NCBI GenBank assembly: GCA_950295325.1
Contig: OX485803.1
Coordinates: 24,552,001 to 24,616,000 of the forward strand
Source of the DNA: Polytrichum commune
Lineage: Eukaryota; Streptophyta; Polytrichopsida; Polytrichales; Polytrichaceae
DNA: 64,000 nt
Reading direction: 5' to 3'
Shown here: positions 13,403-27,366 of the stretch, one piece after another
Layout: each line of letters begins with the position of its first letter
Position numbering within the stretch: the first letter of the stretch is position 1
Made by a program: the position numbers and the translations under genes
The notes under the pieces: model-generated
Database searches by the model: none
Seen by the model: the letters and a program-made list of their open reading frames with translations, nothing else
What the model was told of the DNA's origin: nothing

Positions 13403-16299
13403 CTTAAATCAATGCCCCTCAAATGAAACTGTGACAACAGCCAGGTGGACAATTAACTAGGACGATTAACAAATGTGTAGCACTTTAATTGACAATCAAA
13501 TTTTGAGTGTCACCCCGAGTTGAGATTCACGATTATGTGGCATCTTGTGAATGGAGAGTATGATCAATTTTGATGTTCGATACGGGTCACACTAATTTAG
13601 TAATGTTGTTTTGGTCTAAACCACTCAAGTTCACTAATTTTATGTGTCTATTTCTCTTATCTACGTAAATGTAGGGGCATTATTAACTACAAGGATCGTG
13701 GGACGATGCCATTCGTTCTTTGCCACTATGAGGTAGATTCCAGGTATACAAATCTATTACATGATTAAATGTGGAGTTGTAAAATATATGTGGTAGTGTA
13801 AATGGGTCAAATGGGCCAATGACAATGTATTCCTTGCCATAGTTGTTTGTTTTCTATTTCAATAGAAAATCGTTGCAGATGATTGAAACGTATAGTAGAC
13901 AAAAACTAGAATGGTTGCTTCCAACATTTTTAAAACATATGGAGATTCTACAACGAGGTTGGAGTTACATTCACACAATCGGAAATGAAAATGAGATTAT
14001 AGGGTTTGAATCCAACCTCAAACCCCAAACTTCACATATGTTTCTAGCCGTTGAATTAAGTTTCTCTACTCGTCTTATCTTGTTAGTAGTTGCGAATAGA
14101 AAGGTTGTCATTCCAAACTCAAGATCGTAGTTGAGGCGTGAAAAGTTATTAAAATTTGAAAAGAAAAATTCTAATTTTATTAGCTTGATGTCTACGTTTG
14201 AAGCGCATCGTCCAATCTCCGAATGTAAGGCGTGTCTTTTTGATGTCCTTTCTCACGTTTCAATTCTTTCCAAATACCACTCAAATATAGCCGTCCAATA
14301 AGAAAGAGTTGATGACATAAGGCCACATACCCTTCATAATATCACATAAAATTTGTAATAAGTTGTGTGGCTCTCTTTAATTAGGGGATTGTAGATCCCC
14401 CCCAAATGGAATCTAATTGTCATGTACTTGTGTGGGAGGCGAATATGGAGACACGGAGCAAAAATCTCTTGAAAAACACAAACCCTAACCCTACACTAAA
14501 AGATATGCATTAGTGCGCGTGAAATTTGTTGTGCCACGTTGCTTGGTAACTTAGAGAGGGTCTCCATGGTTACTTGTATAGCACCGTGTGACCTAGTTCT
14601 CTAGCTTGCCACGTGGTGATGCCCATCAATCAATGACGATGAATAAATATCAAAGTTCATAAACTATGTTAATGATACAATGTTTTTCATTTGCAAGCCC
14701 CCTTTTTAGCCACCATTTGAACTTTTCGGTGAACTTAAGACAACACTAGATACCCCATTAATTTTTCTCATTTATCCACATGCGTCCTCCTTGTAATTGC
14801 AAGTGTCAACTTTACCAAGAATAGCGGATATCCATGCCAAAGTAGCACATGTTCCATTTGTGGTCTATTGGTGTAGGTTACTATTGTATCCACAACTAGA
14901 GTTTGGTGGTGTCTAGGTAAACACATCCACTAGAAAAGTGAAAACGCAACAAGCTATTCTACGGCACTAGAAAATCTATATACAACCAAAAATGACAACA
15001 AGACCCCAAATTGGTCTATGGGCCCCGATCAAGTCCAAGTGGAATGAAATGAGTGGTCGACCTAATCAACACGCATTTTTACTAGAGCTCCTCAATCCGT
15101 GATGGATAAACCTAGTTAGGTGTCATGAAGCCCGAGTTATTGGGCTAAGATTTGTGTTCACCAAGTTAATTCATCCATTTACGACGGTAAATTCACACCA
15201 AATCGATCCATAGTGTACAAGAGCTTCAAATCTAGCATAAACAACTCTAGAATAGGGCATAATTTCCCCAAATTGATCTGGTGAGGTCATTGTTTGATGC
15301 GATGGTGATGTCTATGCAATGATTTAGTATTAAAACTAAATTCGAATTGTCATGTATTTATTGTTGTGGACCACATTCATGTTCAATCTCTTTCAAAAAG
15401 ATGTGTCGTATGATTGTCACTAAATATTGAAGCAATGTATCATAGTAATAATCGAAATTCATCTAATGAGAATATTTACCTACATCGATTTACATTCAAC
15501 ATAAAGCTTGCGGCCCACAAGAATAGCCACTTCCCAATTGGACCACGATAAGTAGACTAATCGTCATTGTTGTGGGTCCATGAGAAATAGTGTGGCCCAC
15601 ACTAAATTAGATATGTAGTGTGGATTTATAACACCATAAACATTTCACGTATCCCGAGCACGAGCCCAACGGTTTTGTGTTTATTTATTAGGGTTTTTGG
15701 ATTCACTTACAACAATTTAGGCTTTTATTCCCGTTGTGGATAACCTTTCAATCTTTGAAGAGGAAGTGACGGGACATTCTAGGGAGATATTTCCATATTT
15801 TGCCTCCCGTGCTAACGTGAGTCGATTGTGCTTTCAACCTAAAATGAAAATTTATCCTTAAGGACCAATCCACAACTAGGTGGCGCCACCCTAGGGTTTG
15901 AGGTTGGGTGTAAAACCGACCCTAGTTGGCAAGTGGCAACGTGTCATGTTTTAGTAGACTCCTCTAAATTTGGAGTTAGTTAGGAACGCAAGGTAACTTA
16001 TGACCATACATCCTCTTGCGTTGTTAAGCTTAGCACTAGACGTGGAGGGAGCTCGTGTAGTCTACACCATTAATTAAGTGAAGGTGTGGGGGCCTCCAAC
16101 CTTATGACGTGGCGACTCTTTTTTAATTGGACACCTATATTTGTGTGGTGTGTGGCAAGGCTAGTAACCGTGTTGTTATGAGTGGACACCGAGAAGCCAA
16201 GTGTTACAATGAGATTGGAATATATGTTCAAAATGCAGACCTCATCCTTGTTTGGTGAACTAAACATATGATTTAATGTGGCTGACACTATTTATCATC
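13403..16299. other. Intergenic sequence, no gene seen
   Basis: Short open frames such as 13,843-14,130 lack repeats, domains or splice context that would support a gene. A CCCTAA-type motif occurs near 14,483. Confidence 0.45.
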
Positions 16300-16900
16300 G
16301 ACCCACATTAATTCTCTTGCAATCACATGGGGACAACAAAGAGAGGGTTTCCTGCGACACTTGTTGCTACATCACAAGTTGTGAAGACCATTTCAACTTT
16401 TATGCCACACTAAGTGAAACGTCTAGTGCAGTTAAGACAATTGGGTGGCAACGAGAGAGGGTGTCTTATGACACTTTTTTTTTTCTCATGGGACAAGTCA
16501 TGAAACTACCTCAATCACCATGCTATACCACATAAAACATTTGGTGTGTAGTCAACACAATTGGGTGGCAACGAGAGAGGGGGTATTATGACACTTTTGT
16601 CTTACACAACAAGTCATGAAAACTACCTCAATTAACATGCCATACCACATAAAACGTTTAGTGTGCAGTCAACACAATTGGGTGGCAATGAAAGAGGGGT
16701 ATTATGACACTTTTCCCCACAAGACTAGCCAAGAAGATCACTCCATTTAATATGCCACACTAAATAAAAACTTTTAGTGCAAGTAACACAATTGGGTGAC
16801 AATGAGAGATTGTGACTTGTCATACATTTGTTTCTACATGGCAAGTCAGGAAGAGCATTTCATTTACCATGCCATCCTAATTGAAATGTTTAGTAAGGCC
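16300..16900 (+). repeat. Tandem repeat, about five units of 114-120 bp
   Basis: The segment ACAATTGGGTGGCAACGAGA recurs at about 16,438, 16,558, 16,678 and 16,790 with a diverged first unit near 16,317. Each unit continues with TATGACACTTTT, an AAGTCATGAA-type block and a block close to CCACATAAAAC. Units are degenerate and non-coding. Confidence 0.8.
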
Positions 16901-18235
16901 AACACAACTGGAATGATATCCCATTGCCTACTCAATGAGACAATTGCGATCCAATCCAATAGCCAAAAATGCATGTGGAGTTGGAAGTGCCCACAATAGG
17001 GCCACACACTTATGTTTGTAGACGAGCCTTCTCTCCCAAGGACTTTTCTAAATTTAAGCTTTTTAAAGAGAATGGGAGCCCAAGGACAAAACTCAAAATC
17101 TAGAAAATTCAAGGGAAAGACTTTTCCACAAGTAAATACAAATTTCATGACTTAGACATTTACACCTTGCATCTACTTGAATATATGATTGCACTTCAAA
17201 AGGTGAACTCGATCTTAAGAACAACCTCCCCATGTCTACTTCATCTTGTAGCTTCTCGGCATCATCGATGAGGACAAGCACAAAGATGAGAAAGTTCATC
17301 ATCAATAGTTATGTTCGTCATCAAATTGAATGAACGGTCTAGATGCACTCAATATTTCCAAACCCAAGTTTAAGATGGCATAATCTAGACTTCAATGTTG
17401 GAACCCAAGGGACTTATTCAAATGAATGCCTCCACAAAGTGACACTAGAAGTCACACGACGGATATACATGTTGCTGAGGTGAGTGGACACATAGGGAAC
17501 ACTTTGAGCATTTCAATATATTTAGGAGTTTGATAACAAAATAAAACTTACTTAAACTCGGTGGGAAATCCAAACGAGGAACATCCGAACTTAACAAATT
17601 GGTGTTTTTTTTTATCAAGCTGAATATTTTCGTAATTTATGGCGTGAAACTGATACATGACCTACAATGATTTTCTATTGAGTTTGTTTATACATTTCAG
17701 ACTTGGATATATACATGTACATTAGAAACCATCATAAGGGTCACTTCACACACAAGCCAAGGGCCATGACCATGTGATTGTGAGGGCCTTTGATTCCCAT
17801 CCAACATCGTCTACTGGATTTGCGTTAGGTCTACCTCTTGAAGGTGGGCATGACACAATTATTTGCAGACAATGAAATATTATTCTATAGCTTGTCAAAT
17901 AAGATTCATGCAGACTTTTCGTCCATGATAATTTCTTAGACCTTCACCTTCTAGTGTGAAGTAGATTCGAAACGGTCTCCGCCTTTGAGACCAATGAGAG
18001 ATCTTAGAATGCAACGGTTACGGGCCTTTAGTCTCGTGTGTGAGGTGGCCCTAAGTCAATGTCCGCATTGGATTCAACCACCTTACATGAAAGAGTCAAA
18101 ATGAATGAAATGCAAATATAAATAAATAAATAAATAAATATAGTTGTAAGTGTGGACATCCTCATTTTTATGAGTAGCCATTGTTGAGATTGTCAACTTG
18201 TGTGAAAATGTCAAAATATATGTGCACCGGAGTGC

Positions 18236-18240
18236 AAAAA
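18236..18240 (-). terminator. Pol III terminator of tRNA-Ala
   Basis: Five T residues on the minus strand begin three bases after the discriminator base of the tRNA gene, the usual RNA polymerase III stop. Confidence 0.75.
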
Positions 18241-18242
18241 CT

Positions 18243-18315
18243 TGGAGACGCCGGGTATCGATCCCGGTACCTCTCGCATGCAAAGCGAGCGCTCTTCCAT
18301 TTGAGCTACACCCCC
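18243..18315 (-). tRNA. tRNA-Ala (anticodon UGC)
   Basis: The minus strand folds into a complete 73-nt cloverleaf: a 7-bp acceptor stem (GGGGGTG with CGTCTCC), a D arm GCTC/GAGC, an anticodon arm CTCGC/GCGAG with loop TTTGCAT (anticodon TGC), a 5-nt variable region, a T arm CCGGG/CCCGG with loop ATCGATA, and discriminator A. The acceptor stem contains the G3:U70 wobble pair, the established identity signal for alanyl-tRNA synthetase. There is no intron and no encoded CCA. The internal promoter boxes (TAGCTCAAATGG and GGGATCGATACC) are recognisable and a T5 terminator follows. It is intact and probably functional. Confidence 0.95.
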
Positions 18316-18421
18316 TCCTCAGAAAATGACCATTCATCCACATGGCTCTCTTTGTTCATTTATTACCTATAAATTTATTTATAGAAGAATAAATATCACA
18401 ATGAGCTTCCGACAATATGTG

Positions 18422-18510
18422 TGGTTTAATTTGGACTGGAATTAGCTTCAAAGACATGGGATTAGTTTAGTCCAAGTTGTGTGAGATGAACCGGTCACAA
18501 ATGTATAGGG
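18422..18510 (+). repeat. Dispersed repeat, copy 1
   Basis: A segment running from TTTGGACTGGAATTAGC to GATGAACCGGTCACAAA recurs diverged at 18,730-18,812. Each copy contains a short inverted pair (TTGGACT...AGTCCAA). Confidence 0.65.
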
Positions 18511-18729
18511 ATTAGCTTTTCATGTTGGTTGGATTGATGGTTGTTGATGGGTATAATTGTGACACTTCTAAATACTTACACGTGTAATCCATGCACCGTA
18601 AAGTACCAATAATGCTTGGACACAACCTCTTTTAAGGTAGACATGATATCAATGCATACAAACGTACCTCTCGTTCATCCAACTTGAAGATCTTGAAATA
18701 GTATGCAACTTAGAGATTGTTTTTCTTAG

Positions 18730-18812
18730 TTTAGTTTGGATTGGAATTGGTTTTAGAGATCGGGAATTAGTCTAGTCCAAGTCATTCGAGATGAATCAGT
18801 CACAAAACCTGC
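18730..18812 (+). repeat. Dispersed repeat, copy 2
   Basis: Diverged direct copy of 18,422-18,510, ending in GATGAATCAGTCACAAA. The two copies are about 310 bp apart; no coding sequence lies between. Confidence 0.65.
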
Positions 18813-18836
18813 AGGGAGTCGTTGGATGGATGAGTG

Positions 18837-18841
<5 letters not shown>

Positions 18842-18872
<31 letters not shown>
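18842..18872. repeat. (CT)n microsatellite
   Basis: About 15 CT dinucleotides in a row. Confidence 0.95.
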
Positions 18873-18874
<2 letters not shown>

Positions 18875-21800
18875 GCACCAATTATTTACAAAATCTTTTT
18901 TTCTTTTTTCGCATGGTATTCTACCATGAAATGGGCCATGTTTGGGAGGCCATTTGACCCAACATGATAGTTATAGAATGATCTTGGCATTCCTTTACCT
19001 TCACAAGTTGACTCTTTCATTCACTTTGATAATCAAACCTTAATCACCAATTATCAATGGAAGAGAACATGATTTTGTCTTATGTTTTACCTATGTATGT
19101 CCGATCAGACATGGGTCATTGAACCATCTTGATTGTCATTCATGCTCATAAAGGTCTAAGGGGCTCAATGGATGACCTATTTAAAAGTATTAAAACAACT
19201 TGAAGTTTGTTTATGGGTTTGGAGCTTTTTTTTAACCATTATCTTATATGTCAAAGAGGAAATCAAAATATTATTATGGGTGAGTCAAACAACATTCACT
19301 GATCCTTGGTTACATTAGATGCATTGTGACAAATGTGAATAAAAGTTGTAGATAGTCGTTGTTTGTATTGTAAATCTTTTAACAAGGAATCCATTTGATT
19401 AGTGTATGAAGTTAGTACTTAGAGGGTTTTGTAGCCTCGATTATTAGGTGGCGGTCAACAAAAGCAAAGCACGTGAAATATATGTATCACAAACAACATA
19501 AAGCATAAGGCACCTTGTGAAAATAGATTTCTTAAAATTTTAAATGAAGGATTTAAAAGAAAAGAAAATAAGCAATATTTTGATTTTGCACGAAATCCCC
19601 AAAGACCATGTTAGTGAACCCATTCATCTGCATAGTTAAAACATAAGGAAGTTATTTCTAGCCTAGGTTTTGGGTGCTAATCATGGGTCGCATCTTTTTG
19701 AGCAAAGAAGTATTTTATAAGCTATAAAGATTTCCAAATATTTTCACCTTCAACTTACATGTTTGTCATGAATCCTTGGCTGATGCATGGGAGGTGTTGC
19801 ATTCTACCTTGTGGAGGAATTTAAAAAAAATAAAAAATGCAGTGAAAGTTACTACTACATCCCGAAAAATCTCATTATTTTCTTCCAAGACCATGTGTTT
19901 GAATTCAATCAAACACTTTGTCTTCGATTACTAGCGCGACTCATCCAAATGGACAAATATAATCATAAAATGGCAGAGATGTTTTGTTATTTTATGCACC
20001 ACCTTTGGAGCTGTCATATGATTCCATGCCTTGGATCATAAGCTATATTGTTAAGTGAGGGGATGTTTCCCAATGCGATTGGAGGTTCTAATTCCACGAA
20101 CTAACTTAAATCACGAGACCCTATGAACCAATGGGGACCCTTACTATTGACAATATGTAAAGTGATTGATACGAGCCTCGAGTCGAGACCCCTAGTTTCT
20201 TATATTATTTTGCATAAACTCCGACTATGACCTCACGGTTACATGATTTGGAAGTGTTGATTTCTAGGTCATATGCTTATAAAAACCTTGGTCCGGTAGC
20301 CCATAGTGTGAGGGACCAAGGAACTTTCTAGAGCGAGTTGTGACGAGTCCACACATATACACACATGGAAATAAAAAGAACAATTAACATGATGGCCATG
20401 AGGTTGAGATGAGCTTGAATTTTTTGTCCACCTAGGCAAGAAATGCGAGCTTCTTGGAATTCCAAATTCGGGGACTCGACCAACATTAGCCACATATGAA
20501 GGCCATGCAACTTCGTGGGGGTCTAGACCCGACGCCTTGAACCAAGAGCTCACTTAACTTTCCACGCAACCTAGTCCCATTTGAGAACAACAGTCTCTAC
20601 TGTCTACTTGCATTTTAATGTTCATCCACAGTGTTTTTATATTAATTTCTTCATCCAACATGCGCAGCTAGTAGTGCACTCTCTCCCAACAGTTCTCCCT
20701 CTTCCAATTTCCAATTTGTTTTGTTTTTTCTCGTGTGTGTATGCGTAGCTTGGTGATTTATCTTCTTTCCAAAATCGAGGGAGTAGAATACCCATCAAAT
20801 GCTCGTCGTTGATGAAGTTGTGTTTATCAAAACACCTTTGGCGGTTCCGAATATAATAAACAACTCATAATCCACGACTACTTAAATCGTGTAATTTGGA
20901 TATCATAGTAATATCTCAAAGTCAAGAAATATTCTAGGAATGTCAAACGGGCACATAGAAATATAAAAAAATGTTAGAGATTGAGGGTTGAGTTGAAATG
21001 CCGGATTGTCCAAGAATCCTCAATGTTCTCAAGTTGAGGTTCAAGTAACATTGGATTGTTGTTACTTGGACATGTTTAACTTTGCTTTTGCGTGTAATCT
21101 AAAACTAGGTCTAGAAACTTGTTATGTAAGATTGGGACAAACGGTTTCACCAAACAAACTAACACAAAATCAACTAGAATTTACAGACACGTTTGTTTAC
21201 ACAAATTAGGTTGGTTGCTTGATTCGGGACACATCTCCTGTCCACAACAACCAAATGGCAAGACACGACTACTTTGATAGAGTTGAAATGCTCGACAACC
21301 GAAAAGTCCAAATTTACACGCGAACCGTTTCTTACACGGACACAAAATTCTCACGACGCCCCATGCAGGCTCGAGATGTTCTCGGGATGAACATCGAATA
21401 TGTAACCCCTTGATTTCATGCAAGGCAATTCGAATGTCATGGGGGTGGTACCAAGGCAGGGTTAATTTCACACACGGGGGTGGGTAAAGTATGCGTTAAT
21501 AGGTACCATGAGCTCATGAAATAGTAGGCAACTTATTTACCCACGTTTCTTCATATATGGGTGACTTTCCGTACCATTAGATTAACCATGGTAGTTAACT
21601 TACCTACAGTTTACACGTGCAACATATTGGGGCACACCACATGGCATTCGTGTACCTATTGGCCTTAACCCCGTATGGAAAACGTACTAGGTAACCATAA
21701 GGGTCTAAGATGGGTTAAGTTAGTGGACATATGATCCTTTGGGTTTCCCATGCCGCACAAACAACTAGAGCCATCCGTTTTTACAGGACCGACGGTTTTT

Positions 21801-22599
21801 CCATTAACAACTTCACGGTCGTTAGAGACTTGGGTGTTCTATCAAGTGTCTACTTCCAGCATGAGGAAATAATCACAGCTTTGTATGCAGCAAGATAACT
21901 AAGTACATGTTCAACACATTGTTTTTTGGGGGACCCAAAGTGAATTTTCATTTAATTATTTGTGGAACGCATGTCTTTAGGAGGTTTAGTAAAATTTTGT
22001 CTCATATAGAGAGGTTTGTGGCTGATCTAACTCAACTTACGTTTTACTAGGCTGATTTTGGTATTTGATGCTGGGGGGAGGGGGTTCTAATCAACTTCAA
22101 AAAAATCCAATCCATAAGGGTTCCCAACGGTTTAGCCTGCAACTTACATGGGTGTCCTAAATCCTTGGCATGTTCACTCTTGTAGGGTTTAAGATCCGTG
22201 GCAAGCTTGTTAGGGAGACATAGAATAACCAAACTCTTATTTGTCCATGTTCAATTCAACTGAAACTTAATCACATTAGCCTAATTCAGAGTCACTGATG
22301 CTCCTCCAAGGTTTGATAATGAACACACAATAAAAACCGGAAAGTGCAATGAGTTCCCAACTTTTTCACCTTCAATTTCATGGGTGTCACAAATCCTTCT
22401 CATGTTTACTCATACAAGGTTTAGGATTCGAGCAAACCGTGTTAAGTGATTATGTGAAAAAATTACTTCCTTATATATTTATGATTAACTCATCCCAATT
22501 CAATCTTACTCAACTTATTCAAGAATTCTGATGCTAATTCCAGAGTCGCATCCTAATTTTGTTTCTGATTTTTATTTTCTTAAAAGGTTTCATCTCCCC
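18873..22599. other. Intergenic sequence, no gene seen
   Basis: Several short open frames (for example 19,787-20,041) but none with a recognisable domain or splice context. No ordered repeats noticed. Confidence 0.4.
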
Positions 22600-23793
22600 C
22601 CTCCCTCCTCACTACCTATTATAAGCATTCGCAACATTTCCACCTTCAGCTCCCAATCCACGGGCAGGGCTCTGCCCGCTCTCGCACTTACTGCTACTAA
22701 GTTATGACTCACATGTAAATACTTACAGATCTTTCAAGGGTGAGATACTTGGAAATTCGCTTGGAAAAGGGCCAATGTGAAATCTACCTTTTCACTCTCT
22801 TGACTTCCTGGTCTCCAGGCTCCCATGGCTGTGGGTGAGTTTTGTAACTCTTTTCTGCAATAAAGGTTCCAAAGCACTTGCCACACTGCAGTCATTGCAT
22901 GCAGTGTGCGCATCAACACACACACACACACACAGTGCACACACAGCAGCCAGCTAAGTTAGCTCGGTGTTCCAAACCTGATTCTCAAGTTGGAGTTCGC
23001 ATTCCCAAGACCAGTGAAGCAGGAGTTCCACCACACCAGTATAGGCATATAACCTGCAGGGAGCCACTAAACTTGTTAGTTCAGTGCAGAGTGAGGAGAA
23101 GAAGCCTTTTGTACTGTGTTCTTTGAGTGAGGTTTTGGGTTTTGTATAGGCTCAATTTCCAGCTGCTTGTATAGCTCAAGGGAGCTCTTGAGGAGACGGG
23201 TCTTGGGCAAGAAGCAGGTGAAGAACGAAGGTATAAGTGGATTGGGATCTCTGTTGCCGATCGACAGATATTCTGGAGCTCAAGATTGTGTTCGAAGGCG
23301 TTGCTGATGTGCTGAGAAAGGAGGAGCTCGTTATTTGCGGCAGTTATTGGTAGAAAGCTCCTCGAAGTTGCTTGGTCGTCAGAGGGGCTCGGCAGTTTCT
23401 TGATCAATACTCAAGCGTATCTTCTTCTACCATGGATGCATCGACCAGCGGTGATCATCAATAGCTGGGTTTCCATGCTTCCTTGGATTGAAGAAGTGCA
23501 ATAAGATTAGAGGGATCAAGCTGTTTCTGTGATGGACTGCTACATACAACAAATTACTCAAACAGGAACGACAACCAAAGCTGTGCAATTCGAGGGTCGA
23601 GTGCGGGTGCAGTTATTGGAGTGCCATAGCCAGCGTCCTTGCAGCTTCTTCTCCTGCAATCCAGCTATGTTGTTCTGCGTCGCAAATTAGTTGCTAGTGC
23701 TCCCGTGTCTACGTAGTGATATTACCTGCTTTAGAAGCGGGTTGCAGCGAAGTGAGAGAAGAGGAGAAGGAGGAGGAGGAGGTGGTTCTCGCA
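22600..23793 (+). promoter_or_regulatory. Putative promoter and 5' leader of the F-box gene
   Basis: Base composition shifts from AT-rich intergenic to more balanced sequence ahead of the F-box coding start. A TATA-like ATTATAAG lies near 22,618 and a (CA)n run at 22,917-22,945. A 10-codon upstream open frame starts at 23,432 in a strong ACCATGG context and ends at 23,464. If transcription starts upstream of it, this could lower translation of the main frame. The transcription start was not determined. Confidence 0.35.
22917..22945. repeat. (CA)n microsatellite
   Basis: Interrupted CA dinucleotide run. Confidence 0.85.
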
Positions 23794-26700
23794 ATGGGTT
23801 TAACGTCGATCAAACGGAGACCGGAGGAGAGCCATCTCTCAGCTAGCACGCGCAAGCTTTGGTGCCAGGTGAGTTCATCTCAGCTCTTCCATCTTGGTGA
23901 TGTGCGTCCTGGATGATTGAATCTTCCATCTGCTATCTTCAATCTTCCATCTCTTCTCTTTATCCATCTTCCAATTGCTTGAGTTCGGTGTAGATATTCG
24001 TAAAGGCAATGCTGGGAAATTCTCTGGATCTGCAATCAAAAATGTGCATCATGGAGTTATCCAGTCGCCTAAGAAGTATGTAATGTGTAGAAATAAATAC
24101 CCCATCGGTAAAATGCCTCCCAATAATTCCTGTGAGTTGTCCTAAAGTTCTAGCATACGTGGAAGCATGCTAGCTTGGAACCGGTTAATAAGGAGACCGA
24201 TTCCAAATATGGATGTAGACTTTGATCTCAATGATTGAGCTGAGAAGATTCGATTTAAGTCTTAGGATTCTAGTGAAAGGTGCAAGGGTGAGGGAGCGAG
24301 GTCTTGAGAGGTTGAGTGTCGACACAATGCTACAAGGATGTAAGAATCATTTATTTCAAACAAAATTTGGGATATGTAAGCCTTGTAGTTTGATGTCGTA
24401 AGAGGATATGTTGATCTTGTTTTGCTCATTTGGAAGCGACTGTGATCGAAATTCTCGTGACATTGGACGTTTGAATTTGTGACAGGAGCAGACAACTGCG
24501 AAAGAAATTGCCTTGGATAACTTTAGCGACGACGAATGGACGGTTTCTCAACCGAATATCAGCATGGAGGAGGTATTAGATGATCCCCCAACCTTTCATG
24601 CTTTCGTCTCTTTCTTTCTGGTAGCATGAATACGAGCGAGTAGATTGCAAATATTTGCCTTGAAATCAAGGAGAGATATAAACGATGAAATTTGCATACC
24701 GGTCTTTTAATAAATCTCTGTCACGTAGATTTGAATCCTTGTGCGCTTCCCTCGGATGCATGTCCCCACTGGACCATTAAACATATCAATTAGGTTAATA
24801 TAATCTGATCTTCCACGATCCTTTGTGATGCAGATTCTACCACTCCACGTGCAAGTGGAGGTTCTGAACTGGGTGAGGGATGCACGGGACCTGGCAAACT
24901 GCATGGCTGCGAGCAAGACGATGAAGGAGGCAGTCCAATACGTGCAAACCCTAAACCTGGTGTGTCGAAAGCGATACTATGATTTAGCCCGAGAGCGCAA
25001 CCCGGTGAGACCACCGACCAGCGATGACGAAGATGCCGACTCGGACGCAGCAGACTACGAGGACGAGTCCGACAACGACTCCGACTCCGAGCTTGACGAC
25101 TCCGACTCCGAAGACTGCTGCGGGAGCTCACATGATAGATCGGCCATGCACTGCGATAACGGTTCGAAGCAACAGTACGTGACGTTCAAGCAAGGGTGCT
25201 TGAACATGCTGAAGTCCACAGTGGGAGTGCAGCAGCTGAGAATGGAGATCGAGCCAGAGATGCAGGCCAATCCATTCCAGAAGGAGGAGATTCATCTCAT
25301 GGACTTCTGGCTGACCGAGCCTACGTTTGTTCGCAAATGGATCGCCACCTGCTCCCGCTCTCTCCAACATCTCTGTCTCGTGGACTATGGCCAGCAGGCC
25401 ATCGTTCGCCAGACTCCTGTCCTTCGTATCCTCTCCCAAAACTGTAAGGGTCTTCTCTTTAATCTCTCTAATGTTCCCCTGTTCTCTACGATTTGATTGA
25501 GTTTCTGTTGACTTCGATTTTACCCTAAGCTAATCTATGAATAGACAGGAGCCTGTGGAAATTGTTTCAACATCTCATTCCAAATCGTCGGCTCAGTTAT
25601 GATCCGATCATTGTTTATATTGATTGTTTGAGGTCGAATGAATATTGTTATGTGAGATGGAAGTGATGGACTGTGAACACGACTTGAATATTTTTCTGGC
25701 AGCTGGATCAATCGATAATTATAGTCCACGAGATTGATTTCCAAGACCCCTATGTTCCCTTCTCATTTATTTACCTTGTCTCCAATCCTTAGTTCCATTG
25801 GGATATGCAATGAGCGGGACTGGTACATAGAAGTTTTGGATATCAATCTCATCCGTCCTGTCTTGGTTGATGATTAGCAAATGATCCCTACCTAATGATC
25901 CCCGATCTCATATCCTTGAGCGTTAAGAGTTTACATTTACACGTGAGATTAATTGATTGATGGTGATGTTTGTGGATTTGCAGGCAAGGGGTTAAGGACA
26001 CTAGAGCTTCGGAATATGTACCTTGACACAAACGATCTGGAGGAGCTGCCGAACGTGACGAGCTTGACGCTTCGGTGCATCAAGGTGACGGACAGGGCGC
26101 TAACAGAGATCAACGAGGCCATGCCTGCGTTGGAGACGATGGCGCTTGTCAGCGTCTTCGGTGTGCAGGAGGCCAAGATCGTCAGCAACCGTATGAAGGT
26201 GCTGTGCCTCGGCTTGTCAACGAGCGCCCGGGTTGTAGACCTCGACCTGCCGCGTGTGGAGAAGCTGCAACTCAAAATGACGTGCCCTGAGCTTCTGCGC
26301 GTTTGCGCTCCGAATCTGATGTACGTGGCTGTTTGTATGGAGAAGCGCGAGGGCGCTCACGTCGAGTTCGAGCAGGTGAGAGAAGCAACAGCTACTTCTG
26401 TGTCGCATCGATTGATCTTGAGGATTTATTTAAAAGAAAAAGAATTCTTCTAGAGAGATTGCTTGAAACTTAATATATTGCGCTTGAGAGTTCCTGATTC
26501 GTATGTAAATTTTAGGACCGAAATCGTGTATTCTCTAAGTAATACTCTCATGTCATCCGATTGGATCCGACCTTGCGAATATTCGTTGGAAATCTTATAA
26601 AAAAGATCAGCCAATCTTGTAGGATACTCACTGACATGTTTATCGAGCCAATGGGAGAATTGCCGCCATTCCTAGGGGGATGGACGCTGACAATGTTATT

Positions 26701-27366
26701 GAATGGAATGAGACTGCCAATTGCATTCAAGAGTTTAGGGATGAAGTCAACGATTTAAGAGGAATATAGCTTCAATGTCTTGACGAGAAGTGTATGCTTG
26801 CCTTTCCACTGATTTCGATTAAAAACTTGCAGGTGACGAAGCTGAAGGAGCTTCTGTTCGGCGCGTCGCAATTCTCGACTCTCTCGAAGCTTATACAAAG
26901 AAATCCGGAGCTTCAGAAGATTTTTCTTGATGTGCCGTGCATGGCTCTTGGCGAGGATGGCCGCTGGGAGGGCGTGCTCAAGCATGTGCCTCTGCGGTTG
27001 CCAAATGTTAAAGCGCTAGGGGACCAATGTACTTTGCTGCACACTCTGAGCGTCGGGCCAGGCCTATGGCATTCGATGGAAGCAGATTTTGAGGCTACTA
27101 AACAGCTCGCGGTAGCTCGCAATTGGCCTTCACTTTCTCGGATGATCGTGCACGTGATCGTCCAAGACATGGAGAAGTGCTTGTCACTCTTCCGGTGCTT
27201 GATAGGCTCGATGCCCGCTCTTCGCGCCTTGGAAGTTTACGTCCACTCGGACAGCCCAGTCGACGCCGACGACTTCCTCGAGAGATGTGAAGAGGAGTTC
27301 GCGCGGGTGTTCGATAAGGCAGGGAAGTGGAAGAAGAGCTTGTCGTTCGCGTGCTTCAGCTTCTGA
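23794..27366 (+). CDS. F-box / leucine-rich-repeat protein (5 exons, 565 aa)
   Basis: Exons joined by GT-AG introns in one continuous frame: 23,794-23,868; 24,486-24,572; 24,834-25,443; 25,984-26,375; 26,833-27,366. The start ATG has a good context (GCAATGG). The F-box lies at about residues 53-100 (begins EEILPLHVQVEVLNWV, then ARDLANCMAASKTMKEAV), the segment that binds SKP1 in SCF ubiquitin ligases. A striking acidic Asp/Ser/Glu run follows at residues 118-148. The rest carries leucine-rich repeats (for example LRTLELRNMYL and LPNVTSLTLRCIKV), the usual substrate-binding part. Role by family: substrate receptor of a cytosolic or nuclear SCF E3 ligase; the substrate is unknown. The frame is intact and the codons GC-rich relative to the surroundings. 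It is the only convincing host protein gene here. The splice model is mine and untested. Confidence 0.88.

Noticed and set aside
19787-20041. Possible small protein gene
   Set aside because: Single short frame without domain, splice context or promoter signals; composition is compatible with chance in AT-rich DNA.
23081-23407. Minus-strand open frame upstream of the F-box gene
   Set aside because: Lies antisense in the likely 5' leader of the F-box gene and shows no domain; taken as a chance frame.
25953-26453. Separate small gene starting ATTGATGG
   Set aside because: It is exon 4 of the F-box gene read into both neighbouring introns.
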